The notes under the pieces were generated by a model, which worked only from the letters and a program-made list of their open reading frames with translations, did not search any database and was not told the DNA's origin. Below, one piece after another: positions 1-7,529 of a DNA stretch of 24,351 nucleotides; position 1 is the stretch's first letter, and every line of letters starts with the position of its first letter. The stretch comes from Flavobacteriales bacterium (GTDB lineage: Bacteria; Bacteroidota; Bacteroidia; Flavobacteriales_D; Sanyastnellaceae): assembly GCA_015663855.1 (NCBI GenBank), contig DQRJ01000077.1, positions 1 through 24,351 on the forward strand. Reading direction: 5' to 3'. Both the position numbers and the translations under genes were made by a program.

Positions 1-72
1 AGAGTGACAGCTTGGCTCATAAATGGTCCCGTATGCATTCAACAGCGAATACAGGGACAAAGAAAACGTTTG

Positions 73-94
73 TGATGACAACTACTGTCAATCA
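73..94 (-). terminator. weak hairpin at the stop codon of the WYL gene
   Basis: On the minus strand TGA(T)TGACA and TGTCATCA can pair, with one bulged T, around a 5-nt loop. The stop codon of the regulator lies in the stem. A loosely T-rich stretch follows, but there is no clean U-tract, so terminator function is only a possibility. Confidence 0.25.
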
Positions 95-1158
95 CCCTGA
101 AGAAATGTGTTATTTGAAACTAATTTAACATTATCCGAGTAATTTTGTAGAGAATTGGTGAGTTTTCGCTGCACAATGGTGCGTAAAACTGGAGGCTGCA
201 TAACGACAACATTAGACATCCACATCATAATCCAGCCTACTAACTCACGATTTATTCCGCATCTCATATTCATTAAGTAATTGCCGGAAGGAAGTTTAGT
301 TAATTTTTGGGAATGATGCCAAAAATGCATTGAAACGAAATTGCCCGTCTCTTCAGAAAACTCAAGTTCGATGTCGTGTATCTGATCGTCGATATTTGTA
401 GATATGCCGAACCTATTACGGAGAATACCATTAAATCTCAGGTCGACATCTCCACTCGCGAAGTGAGAGTCTAGGATTTTAATTTTAACAATTTGTTCAA
501 GAGCGAGAACGATCAAATCGGATGCCGATCCACAACAAAAACATATGTGAATCGCGCCTCTGTGGAAGATTATTTTAACTGGGTTTAATGGCGTATTTAG
601 AACTTCCGAGGCAGTGACACTTGTGACGTCATATTGAAAATCGGTAATCTCTATTTGGTTTTTATTTTCAATAATTGTAATGAAATTATCCAGCAAAATT
701 TGAGATTCATCATCATAATCACACTGCTGGAAATTAGTGTTATGTAAATGGGACAGTGTGGAATTAACGTTTGCCGTGAGGTCATTTTTGCTAATCTGAG
801 TGTATAAAATTTTCTCGAACTTCTCGAAAGACCTGGTCCGAGGGCGTTTCAAAGCATCGGGCGCGAAGCAAAAGAACATGTATAGGGAGTTGATGTCTCT
901 TTCGTCCAGCGTCTCACCAATTTTAAAGTGAATCAGTTTCCAGGTTTTTTGGTTATTCTCCCCGTAAGTCACCTCTATCTCCTCCCCCAGCTGAGAAACA
1001 TTGCGGGTGAGGTCATTCAGGTACCTATATAAACTTCTCTCTGAACAATCTATATCAGTGCTTTCAAGCCAAACCTTAAGCGACTTTATAGTCACAGGCC
1101 GCATATGCAATCTATTGTATATCTTAAGTATTAACTCAGTTTTTGTGAGATCCTTCAT
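88..1158 (-). CDS. WYL-domain transcriptional regulator with N-terminal HTH
   Basis: Probable DNA-binding regulator of about 356 residues, typical for WYL proteins. The N-terminus (about residues 4-55) reads as a DeoR/HTH_11-like winged helix with a recognition segment around CSERSLYRYLNDL. The middle and C-terminal parts match the WYL fold: a strand PVKIIFHRGAIHICF, then ALEQIVKIKILD, a FGI motif, and a WCX-like tail ending in a helix and the PPVLRTIVQRKL segment. The canonical W-Y-L triad is not preserved; HICF stands where WY-L is usual. WYL domains usually sense a ligand such as a nucleotide or oligonucleotide; the ligand here is unknown. The ATG at 1158 is preferred over the one at 1173 because it overlaps the stop of the upstream secreted-protein gene as ATGA, a sign of translational coupling. 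No phage-defence genes are visible beside it. Confidence 0.8.
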   Translation of the reverse strand: MKDLTKTELILKIYNRLHMRPVTIKSLKVWLESTDIDCSERSLYRYLNDLTRNVSQLGEEIEVTYGENNQKTWKLIHFKIGETLDERDINSLYMFFCFAPDALKRPRTRSFEKFEKILYTQISKNDLTANVNSTLSHLHNTNFQQCDYDDESQILLDNFITIIENKNQIEITDFQYDVTSVTASEVLNTPLNPVKIIFHRGAIHICFCCGSASDLIVLALEQIVKIKILDSHFASGDVDLRFNGILRNRFGISTNIDDQIHDIELEFSEETGNFVSMHFWHHSQKLTKLPSGNYLMNMRCGINRELVGWIMMWMSNVVVMQPPVLRTIVQRKLTNSLQNYSDNVKLVSNNTFLQGD

Positions 1159-2159
1159 TGCGGCGGGAAACATAGTCCATACAACACTAACAATTCTAAA
1201 AGATCTTCTAAATCTACACAGTTATCGAAGTTAGAATCACCTGGAAGTGTTACAAGGCATGCTCCTGTTTCTTCATCAAACTGAGTACCAGGACCGCATT
1301 CAACGGCTTGTGAGAAAACACAAGTCCCATCGTCTTCACTTGCGCAATGTGAGAAGTTTTCTGCTGATGGATATGTGCAACCTAGCGTTTCATCTTCGTC
1401 ACAAACTCCGTCACCATCTAAATCGTTATCGCAATTCCATTCAGCGGGGTAAATGCCAGGTCCATCGAAAGCATAGTGAACTAAAACAGAGTTAGCTCCT
1501 ACTCCATTAGGGAAAATCTGTGCATTTATAAGACCGCTTATGGGGCCTGAAGTTGTAAGCTGCATTATCATAACTCGACCATCATCATTCGGATAGCCAT
1601 AAGGGTTGCCATTTAGATTATAGTAAGCAAATCCAATTAAAGTATTTGCTATTGCTCCTGTTGAACCATCTTCGATAAATATCGGAGAAATGGGTTGGGC
1701 AGGATCTTCAAGAAGAGAGACGTCAGCAGGCGAGTTATTGCCACCAGAAGAACTGAAAACTGATTCATGACCTATAGTAGCAAATGAGTCAAATAAAAGA
1801 GAAGGGAATATAAATACAAACGCTGGCGAGAACGCCCCCCAACCTGGGTTGAAAAGGTGATTAAACAATCCCTCGGGAGCTGAAATTTCAAAAGGGGATA
1901 CATCGTTGCCATAAATAGCGCTAACGAAGTCAGTAGGGCACAATTGAGTTAAGTAAAGTCTATAAGTCGTCATTCCAGCAATGTCATAAAAACTAGTCTC
2001 AGAATGGACTTGATAGGTTTCTACTTCGAGACTGTAAGATTGGGCTAAAGAATTCAACGAGAAAAAGAGCGAGAAAGAAATCGAGAGGAAAACTGGTGTA
2101 AAATACCGCACGGCTAATAAGTTATATAATAGACAATGTACAATAAAACTAAATTTCAT
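1155..2159 (-). CDS. secreted protein with cysteine-rich calcium-binding-like repeats and dockerin-like C-terminus
   Basis: A hypothetical exported protein of 334 residues. A hydrophobic N-terminus ending LNSLAQ (near residue 40) looks like a signal peptide. The start is uncertain: an ATG at 2159 is used here, TTG at 2162 precedes it, and a GTG at 2111 would give a more normal signal peptide. The mature part begins with a domain containing GMTTYRLYL, a type I recall from secreted proteins of marine Flavobacteriales. Aspartate-rich CDNDLDGDGVCDEDE (about 243-257) resembles thrombospondin type-3/EF-hand repeats. It is followed by a Cys-rich repeat starting GCTYPSAENF and by a dockerin-like segment GDSNFDNCVDLEDLLELL near the end. 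Such proteins are usually secreted or surface-bound adhesins or structural proteins. No clear type A T9SS sorting domain is visible. Its stop codon overlaps the start of the WYL regulator gene, which is unusual for a secreted protein. Confidence 0.75.
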   Translation of the reverse strand: MKFSFIVHCLLYNLLAVRYFTPVFLSISFSLFFSLNSLAQSYSLEVETYQVHSETSFYDIAGMTTYRLYLTQLCPTDFVSAIYGNDVSPFEISAPEGLFNHLFNPGWGAFSPAFVFIFPSLLFDSFATIGHESVFSSSGGNNSPADVSLLEDPAQPISPIFIEDGSTGAIANTLIGFAYYNLNGNPYGYPNDDGRVMIMQLTTSGPISGLINAQIFPNGVGANSVLVHYAFDGPGIYPAEWNCDNDLDGDGVCDEDETLGCTYPSAENFSHCASEDDGTCVFSQAVECGPGTQFDEETGACLVTLPGDSNFDNCVDLEDLLELLVLYGLCFPPQ

Positions 2160-2189
2160 CAAAGTCTAGATTTATACAAGATATTCTTC

Positions 2190-2197
2190 TACCTTTG
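2190..2197 (+). promoter_or_regulatory. Bacteroidota -7 box of pyrG
   Basis: TACCTTTG is a perfect match to the Bacteroidota -7 consensus TAnnTTTG. It lies 31 nt before the pyrG ATG in the 69-bp divergent intergenic region. I see no good -33 TTTG element at the expected distance. Confidence 0.6.
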
Positions 2198-2228
2198 AAC
2201 CCCGTATTCAAACATCGAATTCGGGAAC

Positions 2229-3938
2229 ATGCCTCTTATAACTCCTTCTTCTTCTGAAACTCTTGCTAGCGGTAGAAATAGCCGCTATATTTTCGTGACT
2301 GGTGGCGTGAGCTCAAGTTTAGGAAAGGGAATTGTTTCTGCCTCTCTTGCTAAGCTTTTGCAAGCTCGAGGATATCGCGTTACGATACAGAAGTTGGATC
2401 CGTATATAAACGTAGATCCGGGCACATTGAATCCGTACGAGCATGGCGAGTGTTACGTCACAGTTGATGGGGCGGAAACGGACCTGGATTTGGGCCATTA
2501 CGAGAGATTCCTCAACGTTTGTACTACTCAGGCGAACAATATTACTACGGGTAGAATTTACCAGTCTGTAATAAATAAGGAGCGTCGTGGAGAGTATTTG
2601 GGTAAAACAGTCCAAATCATTCCTCACATCACAGACGAAATCAAGCGCTGTGTTCAGATTCTCGGATCGGAAAGCGAATTCGACTTCATAATAACCGAAA
2701 TCGGTGGTACCGTAGGAGATATCGAATCTCTACCTTATGTGGAGGCCCTTCGACAGATGAAATGGGAAAGTCCAGATGACACTCTAGTCATACACCTAAC
2801 ATTAATTCCTTACCTCGCCGCAGCAGGTGAGCTAAAGACAAAGCCTACCCAACACTCGGTTAAGCAACTTCTAGAATTGGGAGTTCAGCCAGATATTTTA
2901 GTTTGTAGAACTGAGCACCATCTAAACTCTGCGATTCGCACGAAAATCGCGAAATTCTGCAACGTCTCTCTTGAGTCTGTTATAGAATCCATCGATGCTG
3001 ACACAATTTACGATGTGCCTCTCCTTATGCAAGACGAGCACCTAGACGAGGTGGTTCTCAAGAAATTAGGGTTGGAAGCTTCTCCCGATGACACTCCAGA
3101 TTTAGGTGAGTGGAAAGAATTCCTCTACCGTTTTAAAAATCCAGACCAAACCGTTCATATCGGTCTTGTTGGAAAATACGTCGAACTTAAAGATAGCTAT
3201 AAAAGTATTTCCGAAGCTCTAGCACATGCTGGGGCGAACCTTAAAACTAGGGTTGAAATTCATTGGATACACTCCGAGCAAATTTCTAGGAAAAACGTAG
3301 ATGAGATGCTCGGGAAACTCGATGGGATTCTAGTCGCTCCCGGTTTCGGGTCGAGAGGTATCGACGGAAAACTCGAAGCTATTGAGTATGCACGTACTAA
3401 CGACGTACCGTTCTTCGGTATTTGCCTCGGAATGCAGTGCGCAGTAATAGAGTTCGCACGTAATAAGGTCGGTCTTACTGACGCCCACTCTACCGAGATT
3501 AAAGAATACACTCCGTACCCCGTTATCGATTTAATGGCAGAACAGAAGTCTATAACCGATATGGGCGGAACTATGCGACTCGGAGCTTACACTTGCGAAC
3601 TTAAAGAAGGCTCGATTGCTCGCGAAATATATGGTGTGGACTCAATTGAAGAACGTCATAGACATCGTTACGAGTTTAACGAAGCTTTCCGTAATCAATT
3701 CGAAGAGGCCGGTATGAAAGCCTCGGGTATAAATCCCGTTAGCGGACTCGTAGAAATCGTTGAAATACCTTCTCACAGATATTTCATCGCCTCTCAGTTC
3801 CATCCAGAGTACGCCTCAACCGTCCTCGCCCCTCACCCGCTGTTTATTTCTTTCGTAAAAGCCGCTGTAATGGCAGGTCCCGGACCGGTAAAAACAGGGA
3901 ATACTGCTAGCGAAGACGCCATTTCAGGCGCTATATAG
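2229..3938 (+). CDS. pyrG: CTP synthase
   Basis: Catalyses UTP + ATP + glutamine to CTP, the last step of pyrimidine nucleotide synthesis, in the cytoplasm. The 569 residues cover the whole family length. The N-terminal amidoligase domain starts at YIFVTGGVSSSLGKG (residues 20-34, P-loop Lys33) and contains the strongly conserved KLDPYINVDPGTLNPYEHGE. The C-terminal class I glutamine amidotransferase domain has the nucleophile Cys399 in GICLGMQ and the His525/Glu527 pair in QFHPEY. A polar extension of about 17 residues precedes the usual start of the family. There is no in-frame ATG closer to the conserved part, so the upstream ATG is kept. A consensus -7 box lies 31 nt upstream. The gene ends 4 bp from the convergent acetyltransferase gene. 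Confidence 0.97.
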   Translation: MPLITPSSSETLASGRNSRYIFVTGGVSSSLGKGIVSASLAKLLQARGYRVTIQKLDPYINVDPGTLNPYEHGECYVTVDGAETDLDLGHYERFLNVCTTQANNITTGRIYQSVINKERRGEYLGKTVQIIPHITDEIKRCVQILGSESEFDFIITEIGGTVGDIESLPYVEALRQMKWESPDDTLVIHLTLIPYLAAAGELKTKPTQHSVKQLLELGVQPDILVCRTEHHLNSAIRTKIAKFCNVSLESVIESIDADTIYDVPLLMQDEHLDEVVLKKLGLEASPDDTPDLGEWKEFLYRFKNPDQTVHIGLVGKYVELKDSYKSISEALAHAGANLKTRVEIHWIHSEQISRKNVDEMLGKLDGILVAPGFGSRGIDGKLEAIEYARTNDVPFFGICLGMQCAVIEFARNKVGLTDAHSTEIKEYTPYPVIDLMAEQKSITDMGGTMRLGAYTCELKEGSIAREIYGVDSIEERHRHRYEFNEAFRNQFEEAGMKASGINPVSGLVEIVEIPSHRYFIASQFHPEYASTVLAPHPLFISFVKAAVMAGPGPVKTGNTASEDAISGAI

Positions 3939-3951
3939 ATCTTTATATCGC
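3928..3951. other. imperfect palindrome spanning two convergent stop codons
   Basis: The stop codons of pyrG (3936-3938) and the acetyltransferase (3943-3945) lie in a near-palindrome centred on AGATCT. GCGCTATA and TATATCGC form 7 of 8 pairs around an 8-nt loop. Both proteins end in Ala-Ile because the two strands read nearly the same here. It could be a weak bidirectional hairpin, or chance. Confidence 0.3.
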
Positions 3952-4437
3952 TCGAAACATTTGAATGTGAGGAATATCATCCTCTAGGTAGGTCTCGCCC
4001 GTACTAACGAAGCCAAGGTCGGAATAGAACTTTTCTAGGTAACATTGGGCGGAAATTCTAATTCCATGGCCTGGATATAGTTTATTGCACTCGGCAATTG
4101 CGAGATTCATGATCGAAATTCCTAATCCTTGCCCTCTACAAGTTGTGCTAGTAACGACTCTACCTAAACTCGGGTCGTCATAGCTAACTCCAGGCGCGCA
4201 GATTCTAATTGTGGCCGAAGCCGACGTGCCCGATGCGATATCGTCACCCCTTTTAATCGCATACACGTGATGAGATCTCAAGTCCTTTCCATCTAAATCC
4301 GGATATGGGCAATTCTGTTCCACGACGAAAACATCGATACGCAATCGTATTAGAGCATGAAGCTCATCTCGGCTTAATTCATCCCAAGGTTTACAAAAAA
4401 ACTGAAAGGATTCCGAAATATTTATTGGGGCAGGCAT
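3943..4437 (-). CDS. GNAT family N-acetyltransferase, ElaA-like
   Basis: Probable acetyl-CoA-dependent N-acetyltransferase of 164 residues, about the usual ElaA length. The ElaA hallmark LRIDVFVVEQNCPYPDLDGKD lies near residues 32-52. The acetyl-CoA pyrophosphate-binding signature RGQGLG is at 101-106, preceded by the strand LGRVVTS. The C-terminal half has LEKFYSDLGFVSTGETYLEDDIPH, also typical of ElaA. The substrate of the family is not established. The gene lies 32 bp downstream of the PEGA lipoprotein gene on the same strand and is probably cotranscribed with it. Its 3' end faces pyrG with only 4 bp between them. Confidence 0.88.
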   Translation of the reverse strand: MPAPINISESFQFFCKPWDELSRDELHALIRLRIDVFVVEQNCPYPDLDGKDLRSHHVYAIKRGDDIASGTSASATIRICAPGVSYDDPSLGRVVTSTTCRGQGLGISIMNLAIAECNKLYPGHGIRISAQCYLEKFYSDLGFVSTGETYLEDDIPHIQMFRAI

Positions 4438-4440
4438 TTA

Positions 4441-4458
4441 GTGATCTCTGTGATCTCT
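4441..4458. repeat. 9-bp tandem duplication in the acetyltransferase leader
   Basis: GTGATCTCT occurs twice in direct tandem, ending 3 nt before the ATG of the acetyltransferase gene. On its coding strand this reads AGAGATCAC twice, in the short gap between the PEGA gene stop and this start. It may affect translation initiation; no function can be read from sequence. Confidence 0.6.
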
Positions 4459-4469
4459 TTTTTTGTCTC

Positions 4470-4832
4470 TCATTCCTGATTAGAAAGCTCCTTCAGTTCA
4501 TAGGTATGAGTCGGCTTATAGTCCATCACCCACGCAAATGGTACTAAAAAAAATAAACCGCCGATAATTGCCCCCACATTCACCTCCTCATCTTTTGTGA
4601 TGCGAACAACGAAATTTTCATACCCCTCTTCCTTCAACTCCACTCGAGTACTCGTCCAGCTGATCTTCATATCTTCCATTAAGTAAGGCGTAGTCCCTGC
4701 ATATTCACTATCAAGATAGACCTTTGCGCCTGACGGAATTGACTGAATCATCGTTGAGCTCGAGCAGCCTGCTAATAAAAACACTAACGACAGTAAAGAA
4801 AAAGATGTAAGTATTGATTTAGATGCCCTCAT
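4470..4832 (-). CDS. PEGA-domain lipoprotein
   Basis: Small lipoprotein of 120 residues. The signal peptide ends in the lipobox LLAGC, with the lipidated Cys at about residue 23. A PEGA-type domain follows: SIPSGAKVYLDSEYAGTTPY, then charged strands up to GYENFVVRI. Near the C-terminus is a hydrophobic stretch VGAIIGGLFFLVPFAWVMDY and a final THTYEL motif, an arrangement I recall from other Bacteroidota PEGA lipoproteins. PEGA domains are surface or envelope beta modules; the precise role is unknown. The gene sits upstream of the acetyltransferase gene on the same strand. There is no clear -7 box, but the leader before the ATG is A-rich, as is common in Bacteroidota. Confidence 0.8.
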   Translation of the reverse strand: MRASKSILTSFSLLSLVFLLAGCSSSTMIQSIPSGAKVYLDSEYAGTTPYLMEDMKISWTSTRVELKEEGYENFVVRITKDEEVNVGAIIGGLFFLVPFAWVMDYKPTHTYELKELSNQE

Positions 4833-4882
4833 GATTTTATTTTATTTATTCATGTAATAACTGCATTCACAAAGTAAGAAGC

Positions 4883-4909
4883 AAAAAAAAAGACCACAAA
4901 ATGGTGGCC
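4883..4909 (-). terminator. rho-independent terminator of the outer-membrane protein gene
   Basis: On the minus strand the stem GGCCAC/GTGGTC (6 pairs, one G-U) closes a 6-nt loop and is followed by nine T residues. It starts 26 nt after the stop of the gene at 4936. A T-rich run on the other side (4910-4919) could make it bidirectional. Confidence 0.85.
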
Positions 4910-4935
4910 TTTCTTTTTTAGTATGATTAATAAGT

Positions 4936-5370
4936 TTAGAAGCGTGCTCCCAATCCTATTGTTGTGCTAAATCCAGTATCAAAATTGTACTCAATCTGTG
5001 GATCAACATAAAGTCTATCGCTAAGTACTCCTAAAGTGAAGTACTTACCAGCTCCTAAAGCGATGCTAGGTTCTCCAGCTAGATCAGATGCTCCAGCTTG
5101 AAAAAACACACCATTCCAGTAGTAACGAACATCTAAATCAAGCATCAAAGCATCTGTTAGCCCATTGATAGAGCCAGACACAACTAAGTCATCAATTACG
5201 GCGTAACCGATAGTCGGTGAAATAGTAACTTCACTTAATGAAGAGAAGATGTTAACTAATGAAGTCGCATCACCCGTTCCAAGGTAATAAGACCCCGCTG
5301 CCTGCTCTGATTGAGCAGAAACTGTAAATGCAAATAATGCACAAACACAAAAAGTAAATAAATTTTTCAT
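4936..5370 (-). CDS. small outer-membrane beta-barrel protein
   Basis: Predicted exported protein of 144 residues. A signal peptide with core LFTFCVCALFAFTV and cleavage after SAQ (about residue 20) begins it. The rest alternates short amphipathic strands (VTISPTIGYAVIDDLVVSGSI, LDLDVRYYW, GVFFQAGAS) and ends in the aromatic C-terminus IGLGARF, as expected for a BamA-inserted barrel. This resembles the OmpA/OmpW-like beta-barrel family, but no binding or enzymatic motif is visible and there are only enough strands for a small barrel. It is a single-gene unit with its own terminator, divergent from the ABC-F gene across 162 bp in which I see no strong -7 box on this strand. Confidence 0.75.
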   Translation of the reverse strand: MKNLFTFCVCALFAFTVSAQSEQAAGSYYLGTGDATSLVNIFSSLSEVTISPTIGYAVIDDLVVSGSINGLTDALMLDLDVRYYWNGVFFQAGASDLAGEPSIALGAGKYFTLGVLSDRLYVDPQIEYNFDTGFSTTIGLGARF

Positions 5371-5520
5371 AAAACTAGGTTTTAGGGTTCGGTCGCAATA
5401 TCCGATTATTATTCAATGCGCTAGAAACACTCCATGCTGCTTTTTCTAACATCGGATTGTTAACTTTCATTTTTTTATCAGTATTTACTGACACCTTAAG
5501 CATAACTGCTGAGTTATAAC

Positions 5521-5528
5521 TACCTTGC
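5521..5528 (+). promoter_or_regulatory. possible degenerate -7 box of uup
   Basis: TACCTTGC resembles TAnnTTTG with two mismatches (it reads like the consensus lacking one T). It ends 4 nt before the ATG, the same spacing seen at four other lead genes in the window. Alone it would be weak evidence. Confidence 0.3.
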
Positions 5529-5532
5529 GCAA

Positions 5533-7431
5533 ATGGCTGAACAGAACGTATTATCGGTAGATGGGCTTTCAAAAAGATATGGAGAGCGGGTGCTTTTCGA
5601 AGACTTAACGTTCGGCATCGGGCGAGGCCAAAGAGTTGCGCTCGTCGCAAGAAACGGTACTGGAAAAAGTACTTTGATGCGAGCTTTATGCGATTTGGAG
5701 CCTGCCGACGCAGGCAGAGTTGCATTTATGGGGGGAGTAAGATGGGGATTCCTTAGGCAAGAAGCCGACCTCGACCCCGAATCCACCTTGCTGGACACCT
5801 TATATATAGGTGACAACCCAGCCGTTATTGCTTTACGCAATTATGAAAAAGAACTCGAAAGAGGTGCCGAAGGTCCTAAATTTCAGGAAGCTTCTGATGC
5901 AATGGACAGAACGGAAGCTTGGAATTACGAAGCTCGAGCTCGAGAAATACTTGGCAAACTTAACATCCACGATCTTTCTCGAAAAGTGGGGACTTTAAGT
6001 GGTGGGGAGAAACGTCGTGCCGCCCTTGCCGCGGTACTACTCGAAGCTCCCGAATTACTTTTTCTAGACGAGCCGACAAACCACCTCGATCTTGATATGA
6101 TTGCATGGCTCGAAAAGCGACTTAGCTCTACGAACTCTACTATCTTCATGATAACTCACGACAGGTACTTTTTAGAAAACGTTTGTGATAGAATTCTAGA
6201 ACTCGAAAATTACAACCTCTATTCATACAAAGGCAACTTCTCGTACTATTTGGAGAAACGAGATGAAAGACGAAATAACGCCCAAGCATCGAAAGATCGT
6301 GCGAAAAAGGTCATGACTCGTGAGCTAGCTTGGATGAGGTCTACTCCGTCAGCTAGAACAGGAAAAAGTAAAAGCAGAATAGATCGCTTCTACGAAATAA
6401 AGAAAGAGGCCTCGATAAGATTGCAGGAAGATCCGATGCATATTTCGGTTATACCTGAACGACTGGGCGGAAAAATTGTGGAACTTCATAAAATAAGTTG
6501 TGCGTATGGAGACAGAGTGCTCTTCGAAGGCATTACTCATCATTTTAAACGTGGAGAAAGGATAGGAATCGTAGGTCATAACGGATCGGGAAAAACCTCC
6601 CTCCTCAACATGATTCTAGGAAATCAAGATCCTAATTCGGGCAAAGTTGTAGTGGGAGACACCGTAGTTTTCGGTCATTACCACCAGCTAGGAGGCAACT
6701 TCAGCGAAGAATGGAAAGTGATTGATGCTGTTCGCGAAATTGCTGATTTCATTCCTCTTAAAGGTGGTGCCAAACTCACCGCTGCCCAGCTCCTCGAACG
6801 CTTCCTCTTCCCTAAGCATATGCATTACCAGTATATAAAAGTGCTGAGCGGAGGAGAACGTAAACGCCTTCACCTTTTACGCGTGCTAATGAAGAACCCT
6901 AACTTCCTTATTCTTGACGAGCCCACAAACGATTTAGACATTTTCACACTCGCAGTACTCGAAGAATTCCTACTCAGCTTTACAGGCTGCCTACTTGTAG
7001 TTTCTCACGATAGGTATTTTATGGATAAAATAGTAGAACATGTTTGGGCTGTAGGAGAGAAAGATAGCACAGGCGCACACTCAAAAGGAATACGTGACTA
7101 CCCAGGCAACTACACCCAATACAGGCTAAACCGTAAAGAGAAACTTGAGGCCGAAGCTCTCGCTATTTCTAATGCGAAAAAAGCTGTCACAATTTCAGCG
7201 ACTGTAAAAGGAGATTATTCAGAGAGACTTTCTTTCAAAGAGAAATTCGAATTTGAACAGCTGGGGCCACGCATTGCAGAGCTCGAAAAAATGCGAGACA
7301 AGATGTCAACTGAACTCGAGTCTTGCAATGTCCATGAAGATCTTATTAGGTTAGGAGAAGATCTAGGAAAAGTAAGCGAGGAATTAGATGAGTCGGAAAT
7401 GCGTTGGCTTGAACTCTCCGAAAGAGCTTAG
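5533..7431 (+). CDS. uup: ABC-F family ATPase, Uup type
   Basis: A cytoplasmic protein of 632 residues with two ABC ATPase domains and no membrane segment. Domain 1 has Walker A ARNGTGKS (Lys45), signature LSGGE (155-159) and Walker B LLFLDEPTNHLD (Glu180). Domain 2 has Walker A GHNGSGKT (Lys354), signature LSGGE near 438, and FLILDEPTNDLD (Glu463). Between them lies the charged inter-domain linker (about 240-315, with RELAWMRSTPSART) that reaches the ribosomal tRNA sites in ABC-F proteins. The C-terminus (about 555-632, beginning LSFKEKFEFEQL) is a coiled coil as in Uup, which separates it from EttA. Uup proteins act on translation or ribosome assembly and affect transposon excision and replication-related DNA structures. 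It probably starts its own transcription unit, and a palindrome after its stop separates it from the next gene. Confidence 0.93.
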   Translation: MAEQNVLSVDGLSKRYGERVLFEDLTFGIGRGQRVALVARNGTGKSTLMRALCDLEPADAGRVAFMGGVRWGFLRQEADLDPESTLLDTLYIGDNPAVIALRNYEKELERGAEGPKFQEASDAMDRTEAWNYEARAREILGKLNIHDLSRKVGTLSGGEKRRAALAAVLLEAPELLFLDEPTNHLDLDMIAWLEKRLSSTNSTIFMITHDRYFLENVCDRILELENYNLYSYKGNFSYYLEKRDERRNNAQASKDRAKKVMTRELAWMRSTPSARTGKSKSRIDRFYEIKKEASIRLQEDPMHISVIPERLGGKIVELHKISCAYGDRVLFEGITHHFKRGERIGIVGHNGSGKTSLLNMILGNQDPNSGKVVVGDTVVFGHYHQLGGNFSEEWKVIDAVREIADFIPLKGGAKLTAAQLLERFLFPKHMHYQYIKVLSGGERKRLHLLRVLMKNPNFLILDEPTNDLDIFTLAVLEEFLLSFTGCLLVVSHDRYFMDKIVEHVWAVGEKDSTGAHSKGIRDYPGNYTQYRLNRKEKLEAEALAISNAKKAVTISATVKGDYSERLSFKEKFEFEQLGPRIAELEKMRDKMSTELESCNVHEDLIRLGEDLGKVSEELDESEMRWLELSERA

Positions 7432-7458
7432 AATTTTAATTTGCGAATGGCGTACAAC

Positions 7459-7491
7459 TTTTAACGAGGTGACGCTGTCACCTCGTTAAAA
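7459..7491. repeat. palindromic repeat, copy 1
   Basis: A perfect inverted repeat with 15-bp arms (TTTTAACGAGGTGAC and its complement) around the loop GCT. It lies 27 nt after the uup stop and 38 nt before the start of the thioredoxin-fold gene. The core GGTGACGCTGTCACCTCGT recurs identically at 14455-14477. There is no U-tract after the stem, so it is not a textbook terminator, although the stem is very strong. Confidence 0.9.
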
Positions 7492-7517
7492 AGTATAGAC
7501 CAATTAATTCGATACAT

Positions 7518-7525
7518 TACATTTA
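7518..7525 (+). promoter_or_regulatory. possible -7 box of the thioredoxin-fold lipoprotein gene
   Basis: TACATTTA matches the Bacteroidota TAnnTTTG box except the last base. It ends exactly 4 nt before the ATG at 7530, so transcription may begin at or next to the start codon. Confidence 0.4.
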
Positions 7526-7529
7526 CAAT

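Noticed and set aside
1..87. Possible gene at the left edge
   Set aside because: No open frame with protein-like features can be supported in these 87 bases.
5375..5840. Open frames of about 110 codons on the minus strand over the uup start
   Set aside because: They overlap the conserved uup coding sequence and the divergent intergenic region and show no protein-like composition or known motif.
7459..7491. Ordinary rho-independent terminator of uup
   Set aside because: The stem is strong but no U-tract follows on the plus strand, and the same core occurs elsewhere, so it is listed as a repeat rather than a terminator.
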